A stretch of 64,000 nucleotides of DNA, from NCBI RefSeq assembly GCF_031979925.1, contig NZ_DALZFB010000003.1, positions 124,001-188,000 on the forward strand, in the 5' to 3' direction. Below the pieces are notes generated by a model. It made no database searches. It was not told the origin of the DNA and worked only from the letters and a program-made list of their open reading frames with translations. This document shows, in pieces, positions 1 through 7,800 of this stretch. Within the stretch, counting starts at the first letter, position 1; every line of letters begins with the position of its first letter. The position numbers and the translations under genes are program-made. This DNA comes from Pseudescherichia sp031979925. GTDB lineage: Bacteria > Pseudomonadota > Gammaproteobacteria > Enterobacterales > Enterobacteriaceae.

Positions 1-218
1 GCGCCGCGATTACGATTGATAACAAACTGGTGTTTATTACTGATGGCATCAAGCCAGCGGTTAATCAGGGCGGTACCCGTATCGACCTGACGCTGGTACC
101 GGTTCAGCAGACTGCTGTGCCGATGCAGCAGAGCGGTGGGGCAGCAACCACCGTGCCGTCTACCTCGCCAACGCAGGTTAACCCTTCGTCAGCGACTCCC
201 GCACCGACGCAGCTGTAA
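1..218 (+). CDS. ybaY: YbaY lipoprotein, C-terminal part only
   Basis: This is the 3' end of a gene that begins before the window. The reading frame runs from base 3 to a TAA at 216-218 and gives about 71 residues. A beta-rich stretch (around DNKLVFITDG, then TRIDLTLVPV) is followed by a Gln/Pro/Thr/Ser-rich low-complexity tail. The sequence and its position directly before atl and ffs match enterobacterial YbaY, an envelope lipoprotein of the YscW-like family whose role is poorly defined. The signal peptide and lipobox lie outside the window. It converges on atl across a shared terminator hairpin. Confidence 0.85.
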   Translation, partial: AAITIDNKLVFITDGIKPAVNQGGTRIDLTLVPVQQTAVPMQQSGGAATTVPSTSPTQVNPSSATPAPTQL

Positions 219-222
219 TGAG

Positions 223-250
223 AAAACCCTCTCCCCGGAGAGGGTTTTTT
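223..250. terminator. Bidirectional terminator between ybaY and atl
   Basis: A hairpin with stem AAAACCCTCTCC paired to GGAGAGGGTTTT ends in a T-run on the + side and, by symmetry, on the - side. It lies between the convergent genes ybaY and atl, and the atl stop codon (249-251) sits inside the T-run. One hairpin probably ends both transcripts. Confidence 0.85.
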
Positions 251-560
251 AATAGTTCCAGCGATAGCGCGCTAAATCAATTATACCGCTACCTGATACC
301 TGAACGCCGTCGGCGAGCAGAGCCTGACGCTGGCGCTGTAGATCTGGCCCGGTGAGAGAAATGTGCCCCTGACGATTCACTACCCGATGCCACGGCAGCG
401 TACTGCCCTCCGGCAGGCGTCTGAGTACGCCGCCAACCTGGCGTGCCGCACGCGGTGAACCCGCCAGCCGGGCAACCTCTCCGTAGGTTGTGACCGAGCC
501 GGGCGGTATGGCGGCGACGATTTGCCACACCCGCTGGGGAAAAGAGTCGTTGTCTGCCAT
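249..560 (-). CDS. atl: Alkyltransferase-like DNA-binding protein Atl
   Basis: Atl is a catalytically dead relative of O6-alkylguanine-DNA alkyltransferase. It binds O6-alkylguanine lesions, flips the base and passes the lesion to nucleotide excision repair. The 103-residue product has the winged-helix methyltransferase fold. The active-site motif reads PWHR (residues 56-59) instead of PCHR; Trp in place of the acceptor Cys defines the family. The start chosen (MADNDSFPQ) aligns with the conserved core; some E. coli annotations use a longer N-terminus. It lies convergent with ybaY and upstream of the divergent ffs, as in E. coli. Confidence 0.95.
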   Translation of the reverse strand: MADNDSFPQRVWQIVAAIPPGSVTTYGEVARLAGSPRAARQVGGVLRRLPEGSTLPWHRVVNRQGHISLTGPDLQRQRQALLADGVQVSGSGIIDLARYRWNY

Positions 561-656
561 AGCGGTTTCCTTAAAAGTCTCTCACCAGCATAATCAGCGC
601 ACGCTGGCCTGTGAAGAGGCGCTTGCGCAATAAACCAGCATCCAGCAGGCTGCGGC

Positions 657-685
657 TTGCAATTGCCGGGCCATACGGTAATAAT
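657..685 (+). promoter_or_regulatory. Likely ffs promoter
   Basis: A -35 box TTGCAA (657-662) and a -10 box AATAAT (680-685) are 17 bp apart and would start transcription near 691, about 27 nt before mature 4.5S RNA. The sequence after the -10 is very GC-rich (GCGTCCGCGCG), like the discriminators of stringently controlled stable-RNA promoters; stringent control is an inference. Confidence 0.6.
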
Positions 686-717
686 GCGTCCGCGCGTTGG
701 TTAACAACGCTCTCAAT

Positions 718-831
718 GGGGGCCCTGTTGGTTCTCCCGCAACGCTACTCTGTTTACCAGGTCAGATCCGGAAGGAAGCAGCCAGAGCAGATGACGTGTG
801 TGCCGGGATGTAGCTGGCAGGGCCCCCACCC
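718..831 (+). ncRNA. ffs: 4.5S RNA, signal recognition particle RNA
   Basis: This 114-nt RNA pairs with Ffh to form the bacterial signal recognition particle, which targets nascent membrane proteins to FtsY and SecYEG. The closing stem is visible as GGGGGCCCUG at the 5' end against CAGGGCCCCC at the 3' end. The hallmark tetraloop region CCGGAAGGAAGCAGCC is at about 768-783. Length and ends match E. coli 4.5S RNA with only a few substitutions. A T-run follows immediately at 833-837. An overlapping open frame on the same strand is not a gene. Confidence 0.98.
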
Positions 832-918
832 ATTTTTAGCACTCGCTATGCCAATCTCTTCTCATGCAATTTGCTTCCTGCTTAAGATCACTCCTCTGTC
901 GTATTGCCTGACATCTAT

Positions 919-958
919 TTGTCATTAAACTGAAATACTAATGTCATTTTTATGTCAT
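919..958 (+). promoter_or_regulatory. Tandem PhoB-box-like direct repeats
   Basis: Four 7-mers follow each other at an exact 11-bp period: TTGTCAT (919), CTGAAAT (930), ATGTCAT (941) and ATGTCAT (952), separated by AT-rich 4-bp spacers. This is the architecture of a double Pho box (7-bp repeats related to CTGTCAT with 4-bp spacers). A -10-like TAATAT lies at 974-979, and a further pair CAGTAAT at 971 and 982 keeps the 11-bp spacing. The only downstream gene is the ribbon-helix-helix gene at 1082. PhoB control is inferred from pattern alone. Confidence 0.5.
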
Positions 959-1081
959 ATATTCCTGCCACAGTAATATTACAGTAATGTGATCGACGGC
1001 GTTTTAAGAAAACTATTTCTGGATCAACGCGAAAAGCTGGTGTATTAATTACTCGTCTCATTTATACCGAAAGGGATAATC

Positions 1082-1330
1082 ATGGTCAGCGCAGTGTTAA
1101 ACGTAAAAATCGACGAAGCAGTAAAAGAGAAGCTCCGCCATTACGCAGAAGCAAATAATGAGAATTTAAGCACCGCAACTGAAAAGCTTCTCCAGCTGGC
1201 CTTTGAGTCACACGGCGACGCCATCTCAGAGGAAGATATCGATAGCCAGCATACGGAAGAAGAGAGTTCATCGGCCTTGAGTGTCAAAGAGATCAAGGCG
1301 TTACGTAAACTGCTTAAGAAGAAAAAATGA
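1082..1330 (+). CDS. Small ribbon-helix-helix-like protein, uncharacterised
   Basis: I do not recognise this 82-residue protein by name. The N-terminal half (residues 1-45) reads as strand-helix-helix: VLNVKID, then an amphipathic helix EAVKEKLRHY, a turn, then LSTATEKLLQLAF. That is the layout of MetJ/Arc/CopG DNA-binding proteins and many antitoxins. An acidic linker (SEEDIDSQHTEEE) and a Lys-rich tail ending KKKK follow. The start has a good Shine-Dalgarno AAGGG six bases upstream. Its stop overlaps the start of the next gene in an ATGA, so the two are translationally coupled. It lies just after ffs, where E. coli has ybaA. Confidence 0.75.
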   Translation: MVSAVLNVKIDEAVKEKLRHYAEANNENLSTATEKLLQLAFESHGDAISEEDIDSQHTEEESSSALSVKEIKALRKLLKKKK

Positions 1331-1539
1331 AGCCGCTACAGTCAACCGCCAGCAACTATGCTGAAGCCTGCGAGCAGCTGCGCTCCGGCTACGTAAAACA
1401 GGTTCGTCTGAACTGGAATGTCGGAACAGATGAGTTTTTTCGTATCGCATCAGAGTGGTGTGATGCCGGCGCAAAAATAAAAAAACAGGGCGAAAGTTTT
1501 ATTATTGCGCTGAAAGGTTTTCCTATTCCCCGACAGTAA
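1327..1539 (+). CDS. Small partner protein of the RHH gene, uncharacterised
   Basis: A 70-residue protein whose ATG overlaps the stop of the upstream ribbon-helix-helix gene by 4 bp. I see no family motif I can name. It looks like a small alpha/beta protein: an Ala/Glu-rich N-terminal helix (about residues 9-19), a strand KQVRLNW, a helix with Trp and Cys (FFRIASEWC), and a final strand SFIIALKG. There is no signal peptide or membrane segment. The order small RHH protein then small coupled partner resembles toxin-antitoxin layouts, but no known toxin fold or catalytic residue is evident, so the role is open. Confidence 0.7.
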   Translation: MKPLQSTASNYAEACEQLRSGYVKQVRLNWNVGTDEFFRIASEWCDAGAKIKKQGESFIIALKGFPIPRQ

Positions 1540-1543
1540 CAAT

Positions 1544-1569
1544 ACTGCGATCGGTTAACCGATCGCAGT
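1544..1569. terminator. Perfect 26-bp palindrome in a convergent intergenic region
   Basis: ACTGCGATCGGTT is followed directly by its exact reverse complement, with no loop and no mismatch. It sits between the convergent 70-residue gene and the MocR-type regulator. Neither flank has a clear T-run, so it may be a bidirectional terminator of weak type or a protein-binding palindrome. Confidence 0.5.
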
Positions 1570-1573
1570 CACA

Positions 1574-3001
1574 TTAAATATATTTCCGCTGCCGTATAAT
1601 CGGCGACTGGTTAATTAATGAAGCCCATATTGGCTGTAGGGCCATAAACGCATCCTGCAATACTCTCTCCGGCTGGGTAAAGGGCATGCGCAGATAGCGT
1701 TCAAATGCGCCAGCCAAACCAAAGCGCGTTCCTGCTCCCAGGTGAATACCTGCACTTTCTGCGCCAGTGGCAAATCGCGTTGCCAGCGCTTCCGGCAGCT
1801 CTACCCAGAAAGAGAGCCCACCCTGAGGGATCTGCGTCTGCCATTGCGGAAAAAAGGTCTGCATCAGACGCAGGCAGTCGTCCCGGCGCGTAGCCAGCAT
1901 CCGCCGATGGGCGGGCAAAAAGGTCTCTCCATTTTCAATTAGCCAGCGGGCAGCGAGCTGCTCCAGCACCGGCGTACCCAGATCGATTGTGTCACGCATC
2001 TGAACCAGCGAGGCGATAGTGCGGGCCGGAGCGCGGATCCAGCCCAGCCGCAGCCCGCCCCAGAAGCTCTTGGCGGCGGAGCCGATCGAGATCACCGACG
2101 CATCCGGGCTGAAAGCGGCCAGCGGGGGAGGAGGCGGGGCGTCATACCAGAGATCGACCATGGTTTCGTCCACCACCAGCGTTGTGCGCGTGCGGGCGGC
2201 AATCTCCGCCACGGTTTGCCGGGTAGCGGCGTCCATACAGCGGCCGGTGGGATTATGAAAGTCCGGCATCAGGTAGGCGAGCCTCGGCGAGGTCTGGCCG
2301 ATCGTTGCCGCCAGCCCGTCGCTATCCCAGCCCTGCTGCGGCAGCGCCACGCCAACCGGGCGGCAGGATGCCCCCTCAATCGCCGCTATCGCCAGTGGGT
2401 AGGTAGGGTGATCGACCACAACCCGATCCCCCGGTCCGGTCAGCAGGCGCAGGATCAGCGCAAATCCGCTGAGCGCCCCGTTAACAATCATGATTTCATC
2501 AGGCCGGGTCGGCAGGCCACGCGCGCCGTAGCGGGCCGCAATGGCTTCCCGTAATGCCAGCAATCCCTGCTGATCGTAGCCGGTAGAGCCAAAGTGCTGC
2601 GGCATGGCGATCAGCGCCTGCTGGTAGGCCTGATGGATCTCCGGGCTGGCCCCCAGCGAGGCGGTAGAGAGATCCAACGCGCTGCCTGCGTTGGTACGGG
2701 TAGGCACCGTGCGGCTGCTTTCGGGCAGCATCACGACCGAGCCGCTGCCGTGGCGGCTCAGGAGAAAGCCCTCATCCCGCAGCTGCGCCAGCGCGCTGGC
2801 TACGGTGGTGCGGCTGATGCCGAGGGCCGCGGCCAGCTCGCGCTCACCCGGCAGGCGGGTCTCCAGCGCCAGCCGACCATCGAGGATCAGCATTCGCAGC
2901 GCCTGGGCAAGCTGCTGCCACAGTGGCGTACGCGATGCGGGATGTTGCCACTGGCCCAGCAGCCGCACCAGCGACTGGCTTCCAAATCGACGTGATGACA
3001 T
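1574..3001 (-). CDS. yczR: MocR-family (GntR/aminotransferase) regulator, YczR type
   Basis: This 475-residue protein joins an N-terminal GntR winged helix (about residues 25-92, with the motif PGERELAAALGISRTTV) to a fold-type-I aminotransferase domain used as a PLP-dependent sensor. The PLP pocket residues are present: HNPTG around 249-253, VDE around 277-279, and the Schiff-base Lys at 311 in SAAKSFWGGLRLG. It is divergent from a YczE membrane protein gene, with 87 bp between the two starts. The literature describes a MocR subgroup (YczR) genetically linked to yczE. An inverted repeat in the shared promoter is a candidate operator. The effector is unknown. Confidence 0.85.
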   Translation of the reverse strand: MSSRRFGSQSLVRLLGQWQHPASRTPLWQQLAQALRMLILDGRLALETRLPGERELAAALGISRTTVASALAQLRDEGFLLSRHGSGSVVMLPESSRTVPTRTNAGSALDLSTASLGASPEIHQAYQQALIAMPQHFGSTGYDQQGLLALREAIAARYGARGLPTRPDEIMIVNGALSGFALILRLLTGPGDRVVVDHPTYPLAIAAIEGASCRPVGVALPQQGWDSDGLAATIGQTSPRLAYLMPDFHNPTGRCMDAATRQTVAEIAARTRTTLVVDETMVDLWYDAPPPPPLAAFSPDASVISIGSAAKSFWGGLRLGWIRAPARTIASLVQMRDTIDLGTPVLEQLAARWLIENGETFLPAHRRMLATRRDDCLRLMQTFFPQWQTQIPQGGLSFWVELPEALATRFATGAESAGIHLGAGTRFGLAGAFERYLRMPFTQPERVLQDAFMALQPIWASLINQSPIIRQRKYI

Positions 3002-3021
3002 AGGCAGTCCACTTTTTCAAA

Positions 3022-3046
3022 ACTGGTCATTAATGATAATGCCAGT
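3022..3046. promoter_or_regulatory. Inverted repeat in the yczR/yczE divergent promoter
   Basis: ACTGG and CCAGT are separated by 15 bp that contain the palindrome CATTAATG. The element lies midway between the divergent starts (3001 and 3089). It is the most symmetric sequence in this gap and a reasonable binding site for the MocR-type regulator. Assignment is by position and symmetry only. Confidence 0.45.
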
Positions 3047-3088
3047 AAGAGCGAGGATGTCACTCTCTTTGATTGAATGAGGTGAACT

Positions 3089-3703
3089 ATGCTGCGGCGA
3101 CTCCTGCAACTCTATATCGGCCTGACGCTCTACGGCGTCTCTACCGCCATGTTTGTTCGGGCGGATCTCGGAGCCGATCCGTGGAACGTCTTTCATCTCG
3201 GCGTGGCGCAGCTCCTGTCGCTCAATATTGGCCTCGTGATAATCGCCGTGGGCGCACTGGTGTTGCTGCTGTGGATCCCTCTGCGTCAGCGTCCAGGCCT
3301 GGGCACCATCAGTAACGTGGTGGCGATTGGCTTAGCGGCGGACGCTGCGCTGGTGCTGATGCCTCCCCTGGAGTCGCTGCTGGCCCGCAGCCTGCTACTG
3401 GCTGCCGCCGTGGTGGTCAACGCGCTGGCAACGGGCATGTATATTGGTGCCGGGTTTGGTGCCGGGCCGCGCGATGGCCTGATGACCGGCATCAACGCCC
3501 GCACAGGCTGGTCGGTGCGCATGGTGCGTACCGCCATTGAGTTAAGCGTCCTGCTGCTGGGCTGCGCGATGGGCGGCACCTTTGGCGTCGGAACGGTGCT
3601 CTACGCGCTGGCGATTGGCCCGCTGATCCAGCTCTGTCTGCCGTGGTTTCGCCAGCCGTCCCGTGTTGCACTGGTCACCCAGCCGCAGAAGAGTGCGTTG
3701 TAA
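3089..3703 (+). CDS. yczE: YczE/YitT-like integral membrane protein
   Basis: A 204-residue hydrophobic protein with about five or six membrane segments, for example LNIGLVIIAVGALVLLLW, and Gly-rich loops such as FGAGPRDGLMTG that typify the YczE/YitT family. A good Shine-Dalgarno GAGGTGA precedes the ATG. The family is thought to transport or sense a small molecule, but the substrate is not established. It is controlled, by inference, by the divergent MocR regulator. An annotated lacI start upstream of 3778 would overlap the end of this gene and is not supported. Confidence 0.85.
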   Translation: MLRRLLQLYIGLTLYGVSTAMFVRADLGADPWNVFHLGVAQLLSLNIGLVIIAVGALVLLLWIPLRQRPGLGTISNVVAIGLAADAALVLMPPLESLLARSLLLAAAVVVNALATGMYIGAGFGAGPRDGLMTGINARTGWSVRMVRTAIELSVLLLGCAMGGTFGVGTVLYALAIGPLIQLCLPWFRQPSRVALVTQPQKSAL

Positions 3704-3777
3704 ACCCGCGAAGCGCTCACAACAACGCCAGGCGGTTTGGGTTACACTGGCGACACCCCAGTTGCCAGGGTAACACT

Positions 3778-4764
3778 ATGAAACCCATTACGCTTTATGA
3801 TGTCGCCCGTTACGCGGGCGTCTCCTATCAGACCGTTTCCCGCGTTATTAACCAGGCGGAGCACGTCTCAGCGCGTACCCGCGAGAAAGTGCTCTTCGCC
3901 ATGCGCGAGCTGAACTACGTGCCCAACCGTGGCGCGCAGCAGCTGGCGGGCAAGCGTAGCCGTACCCTCGGGCTGCTCACCAGCGATCTGGCTCTCCATG
4001 CGCCGTCCCAGATCGCCTCGGCGGTAAAAAACCGCGCCGCACAGTCCGGGGCTGGCGTGATTATCGCCATGCCCGAGCAGGCGAGCCAGGCGGCCTGCCT
4101 GCTGGCGTTACAGGAGCTGCTGGCCCAGCGGGTTACCGGGCTGCTGATCAACCTGCCGCTGGAAGATGATCAGGCCGAGGAGCTGGCGGCGCTGGCTCAC
4201 CCGACGCCAACGCTGTTTCTCGACGTTAGCCCGACGGCGAGGGTCAATAGCCTGGTGTTTGACGCCGCACAGGGGGCAAGGCTGGGAGCCGGGCACGTTT
4301 TGACCCTGGGCCATCGCGTTATTGTCCTGCTCGGTGGGCCACCGAGCTCGGTATCAGCGCGAGCGCGTCTTGCGGGCTGGCTGGAGACGCTGACAAACGC
4401 CAACGTCACCCCAGCGGCCAGCGTGCACGGCGACTGGAGCGCAGCCTCGGGATATGAACAGGCCAGCCAGCTAATGGCCTCCCGGCCGTTGCCTGACGCC
4501 ATTCTGGTGGCGAACGATCAGATGGCGCTTGGCGTGCTGCGCGCCTGTGCGGAAATGGGCATCGCCGTACCCGACCAGATCTCGGTTGTGGGCTATGACG
4601 ATACCGCCGACAGCGCATGGTATACGCCGCCGCTGACGACGGTACGTCAGGCCTTTAAAGAGGCAGGTGAGCGCAGCGTGGACTGGCTGCTCCAGCCGCC
4701 CGCGGATGCTGAGCTTAGCCAGACGCTGCTGCCGGTCACGCTGGTCATCCGCAGCTCGGCCTGA
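3778..4764 (+). CDS. lacI: Lactose repressor LacI, lacking the tetramerisation tail
   Basis: A 328-residue repressor that begins MKPITLYDVA, matching E. coli LacI. The operator-reading residues Tyr17, Gln18 and Arg22 are identical, as are the hinge (AQQLAGK) and sugar-site segments SSVSAR and VVGYDDT. The protein ends soon after LLPVTLV, so the C-terminal leucine-heptad helix that makes E. coli LacI a tetramer is absent and this protein should be a dimer. An in-frame extension upstream overlaps yczE and is rejected. It is followed directly by the lac promoter/operator and lacZ. Confidence 0.95.
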   Translation: MKPITLYDVARYAGVSYQTVSRVINQAEHVSARTREKVLFAMRELNYVPNRGAQQLAGKRSRTLGLLTSDLALHAPSQIASAVKNRAAQSGAGVIIAMPEQASQAACLLALQELLAQRVTGLLINLPLEDDQAEELAALAHPTPTLFLDVSPTARVNSLVFDAAQGARLGAGHVLTLGHRVIVLLGGPPSSVSARARLAGWLETLTNANVTPAASVHGDWSAASGYEQASQLMASRPLPDAILVANDQMALGVLRACAEMGIAVPDQISVVGYDDTADSAWYTPPLTTVRQAFKEAGERSVDWLLQPPADAELSQTLLPVTLVIRSSA

Positions 4765-4778
4765 AAACCCTTCGCTTT

Positions 4779-4868
4779 TGTGATCGACCCCGCTTCTGGC
4801 GATGGCGGGCCTTTACCTTTATTCCTTGTCCGGGCATCGTACAGAAAATTGTGAGCGCTTCGCAAAAA
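4779..4868 (+). promoter_or_regulatory. lac promoter with CRP half-site and operator
   Basis: The operator starts at 4847 with AATTGTGAGCGC, identical to the left arm of E. coli O1, and continues TTCGCAA, which fits the right arm of O3 (GTGAGCGC-nn-CGCAA). The -35 TTTACC (4812-4817) and the weak -10 ATCGTA (4836-4841) are 18 bp apart, as in E. coli lac. A CRP site TGTGATCGACCCCGCT (4779-4794) keeps only its left half; its centre is about 60 bp before the expected start at 4847, close to the E. coli position of -61.5. Confidence 0.8.
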
Positions 4869-4881
4869 TCATGAGGTCGAC

Positions 4882-7800
4882 ATGTCCGCTGCTGCACTGA
4901 ACACCCTGCTTGCCCGCCGCGACTGGGAAAACCCGGTTGTGACCCACTGGAACCGTCTGCCGATGCACGTCCCTCTGCGCAGCTGGCGTAACGCCGAAGC
5001 AGCGGCCCAGGAGAGCGACTCTCCGTCATGGCGGCTGCTCAACGGCGAATGGCGGTTTAGCTTCTATCCCGCTCCGGAAGCCGTGCCAGCGTCGTGGATA
5101 GAAGAGGATTGCGCTAGCGCCGTTGCCATGCCGGTTCCCTCCAACTGGCAGATGCAGGGGTTCGATACGCCGATCTACACCAACGTCACCTACCCGATCC
5201 CGGTCACGCCGCCGTTTGTTCCTGCGGAGAACCCTACCGGCTGCTACTCGCTGACCTTTGACGTAGATGCAGCGTGGCTGGCGAGCGGCCAGACGCGGAT
5301 TATTTTTGAGGGGGTCAACTCGGCCTTCTATCTCTGGTGCAACGGAGAGTGGATTGGCTATTCGCAGGATAGCCGCCTGCCCGCGGAGTTCGACCTCAGC
5401 GCGGTGCTGCGACCCGGCGCAAACCGGCTGGCGGTGATGGTTCTGCGCTGGTGCGACGGCAGCTATCTGGAAGATCAGGATATGTGGCGCATGAGCGGTA
5501 TCTTCCGTGACGTGGTGCTGCTGCATAAGCCTGCAACGCACATCAGCGATTTCCAGGTCGAGACCGCGCTTAACGCGGATTTTAACCATGCCCGGATAAG
5601 TACCACCGTACAGCTTGCCGGTGAGCTAGCCGACTGCCGGGTGGCCATCACCCTGTGGCGCGGCGAGGAGCAGATCGCCAGCGCGGAGCAGCGTCCCGGC
5701 AGCGCAATTGTGGACGAGCGCGGCGCTTGGGCCGAGCGGCTGAGCGTCGAGCTTGCTGTCGATAAGCCGGATCTCTGGAGCGCCGAGACGCCGCATCTCT
5801 ACCGGCTGACCGTCGCGCTACTCGACGCGCAGGGCCAGTTGCTGGAGGCTGAGGCCTGCGACGTGGGCGTGCGTAAGGTGGAGATTAGCAACGGCCAGCT
5901 GAAGGTCAATGGCAAGGCGCTGTTAATCCGCGGGGTTAACCGTCATGAGCACCACCCGGAAAACGGCCAGGCGGTGGACGAGGCTACCATGCGCCGGGAT
6001 ATCGAGCTGATGAAGCAGCATAACTTTAACGCCGTGCGCTGCTCCCACTACCCAAATCATCCCCTCTGGTACCGGCTGTGCGATCGCTACGGCCTCTACG
6101 TAGTTGATGAGGCCAACATTGAGACCCACGGCATGGTGCCGATGAGCCGCCTGGCGGACGATCCGCAGTGGTTCCCTGCGATGAGCGAGCGCGTCACCCG
6201 CATGGTGCAGCGCGACCGCAACCATCCCTCCATCATTATCTGGTCGCTGGGGAACGAATCTGGCCACGGCGCAAGCCATGACGCGCTCTACCGCTGGGTG
6301 AAGTCCAGCGATCCCACCCGCCCGGTGCAGTACGAGGGCGGCGGGGCGAACACGGCGGCGACCGATATTATCTGCCCGATGTATGCCCGCGTGGATATGG
6401 ACCAGCCTTTCCCCGCCGTGCCGAAGTGGTCGATTAAGAAGTGGATCGCCCTCCCGGATGAGACGCGCCCGCTGATCCTCTGCGAATACGCCCATGCGAT
6501 GGGCAATAGCTTCGGCGGCTTTGCCAAATACTGGCAGGCGTTTCGTGATAATCCTCGTCTGCAGGGCGGCTTTGTCTGGGACTGGGTCGACCAGGCGTTG
6601 ACGAAGCGTGATGAAAACGGTAACGCCTTCTGGGCCTACGGCGGCGATTTTGGTGATACCCCAAACGATCGCCAGTTCTGCATGAACGGGCTGGTCTTCC
6701 CGGATCGCACCCCGCATCCGGCCCTCTATGAGGCCCAGCGCGCGCAGCAGTTTTTCCAGTTCCGTCTGCTTAGCACCACGCCGCTGGTGGTTGAGATCCA
6801 CAGCGAGTATCTGTTCCGCCAGGCGGATAATGAGGTGCTGCGCTGGCACATTGCTCGCGACGGCGACGTGCTGGCCGAGGGCGAACAGCGGCTAGAGATC
6901 CTGCCCCAGGGCGTACAGCGGCTGGAGATCGATGCCCCCGCGCTGTCTACCGGGCCGGGGGAGGTGTGGCTTAGCGTCGAGATTTATCAGCAGCGGGCCA
7001 CCGCGTGGTCCCCGGAGAACCATCGTTGCGCATGGGATCAGTGGCGGCTGCCTGCGCCGCTGGCTATTGCCCTACAGGAGGATGCAGGTTCAGGCGCAAC
7101 GCTGGCAACCCGCGACGAGGCGTTTAACGTCAGCTGGCAGGATCGGCGCTGGCTCTTCTCACGCCGCAGCGGCGATCTGGAGCAGTGGTGGTGCGGGAAG
7201 ACGCCGACGCTACTGACGCCGATTCGGGATCAGTTTACCCGCGCGCCGCTTGATAACGATATTGGTGTTAGCGAGGTGACGCGAATCGATCCCAACGCAT
7301 GGGTCGAACGCTGGAAAGCGGCGGGCATGTACGCCATGACGCCGCGTCTGCTGCACTGCGCGGCGCAGGAGAGTGCCGGAGAGGTCGTGGTTACGACCCG
7401 CCACGTCTGGGAGCATGGAGATAACGTGCTGTTTATCAGCGATAAGCGCTGGCGCATCGACAGCCACGGCGTGCTACATGGTGAGGTTGAGGTGCAGAGC
7501 GCCACTGACGCGCCGCCACCGGCAAGGGTAGGTCTCTGCTGCCAGCTGGCAGCGGTGGAGGAGTCCGCGAGCTGGCTGGGTCTGGGGCCGCATGAGAACT
7601 ACCCGGATCGCAGGCTGGCGGCAAGCCAGGGATGCTGGACGCTGCCGCTAAGCGCGCTGCACACGCCCTATATCTTCCCCAGTGATAACGGCCTGCGCTG
7701 TGATACGCGGCAACTCGAGTACGGCGCGCACCGGCTGAACGGGCATTTTCATTTCTCTCTCAGCCGCTACGGCCAGCGTCAGCTCCATGACACGACCCAT

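Noticed and set aside
611..928. A 105-codon open frame on the + strand over ffs
   Set aside because: It runs through the 4.5S RNA gene and has no ribosome site or protein-like composition.
3643..3777. A 45-codon N-terminal extension of lacI
   Set aside because: It overlaps the end of yczE; the E. coli LacI N-terminus begins exactly at 3778.
5923..6849. A 308-codon - strand frame across lacZ
   Set aside because: It is a shadow of lacZ produced by GC-rich codon use.
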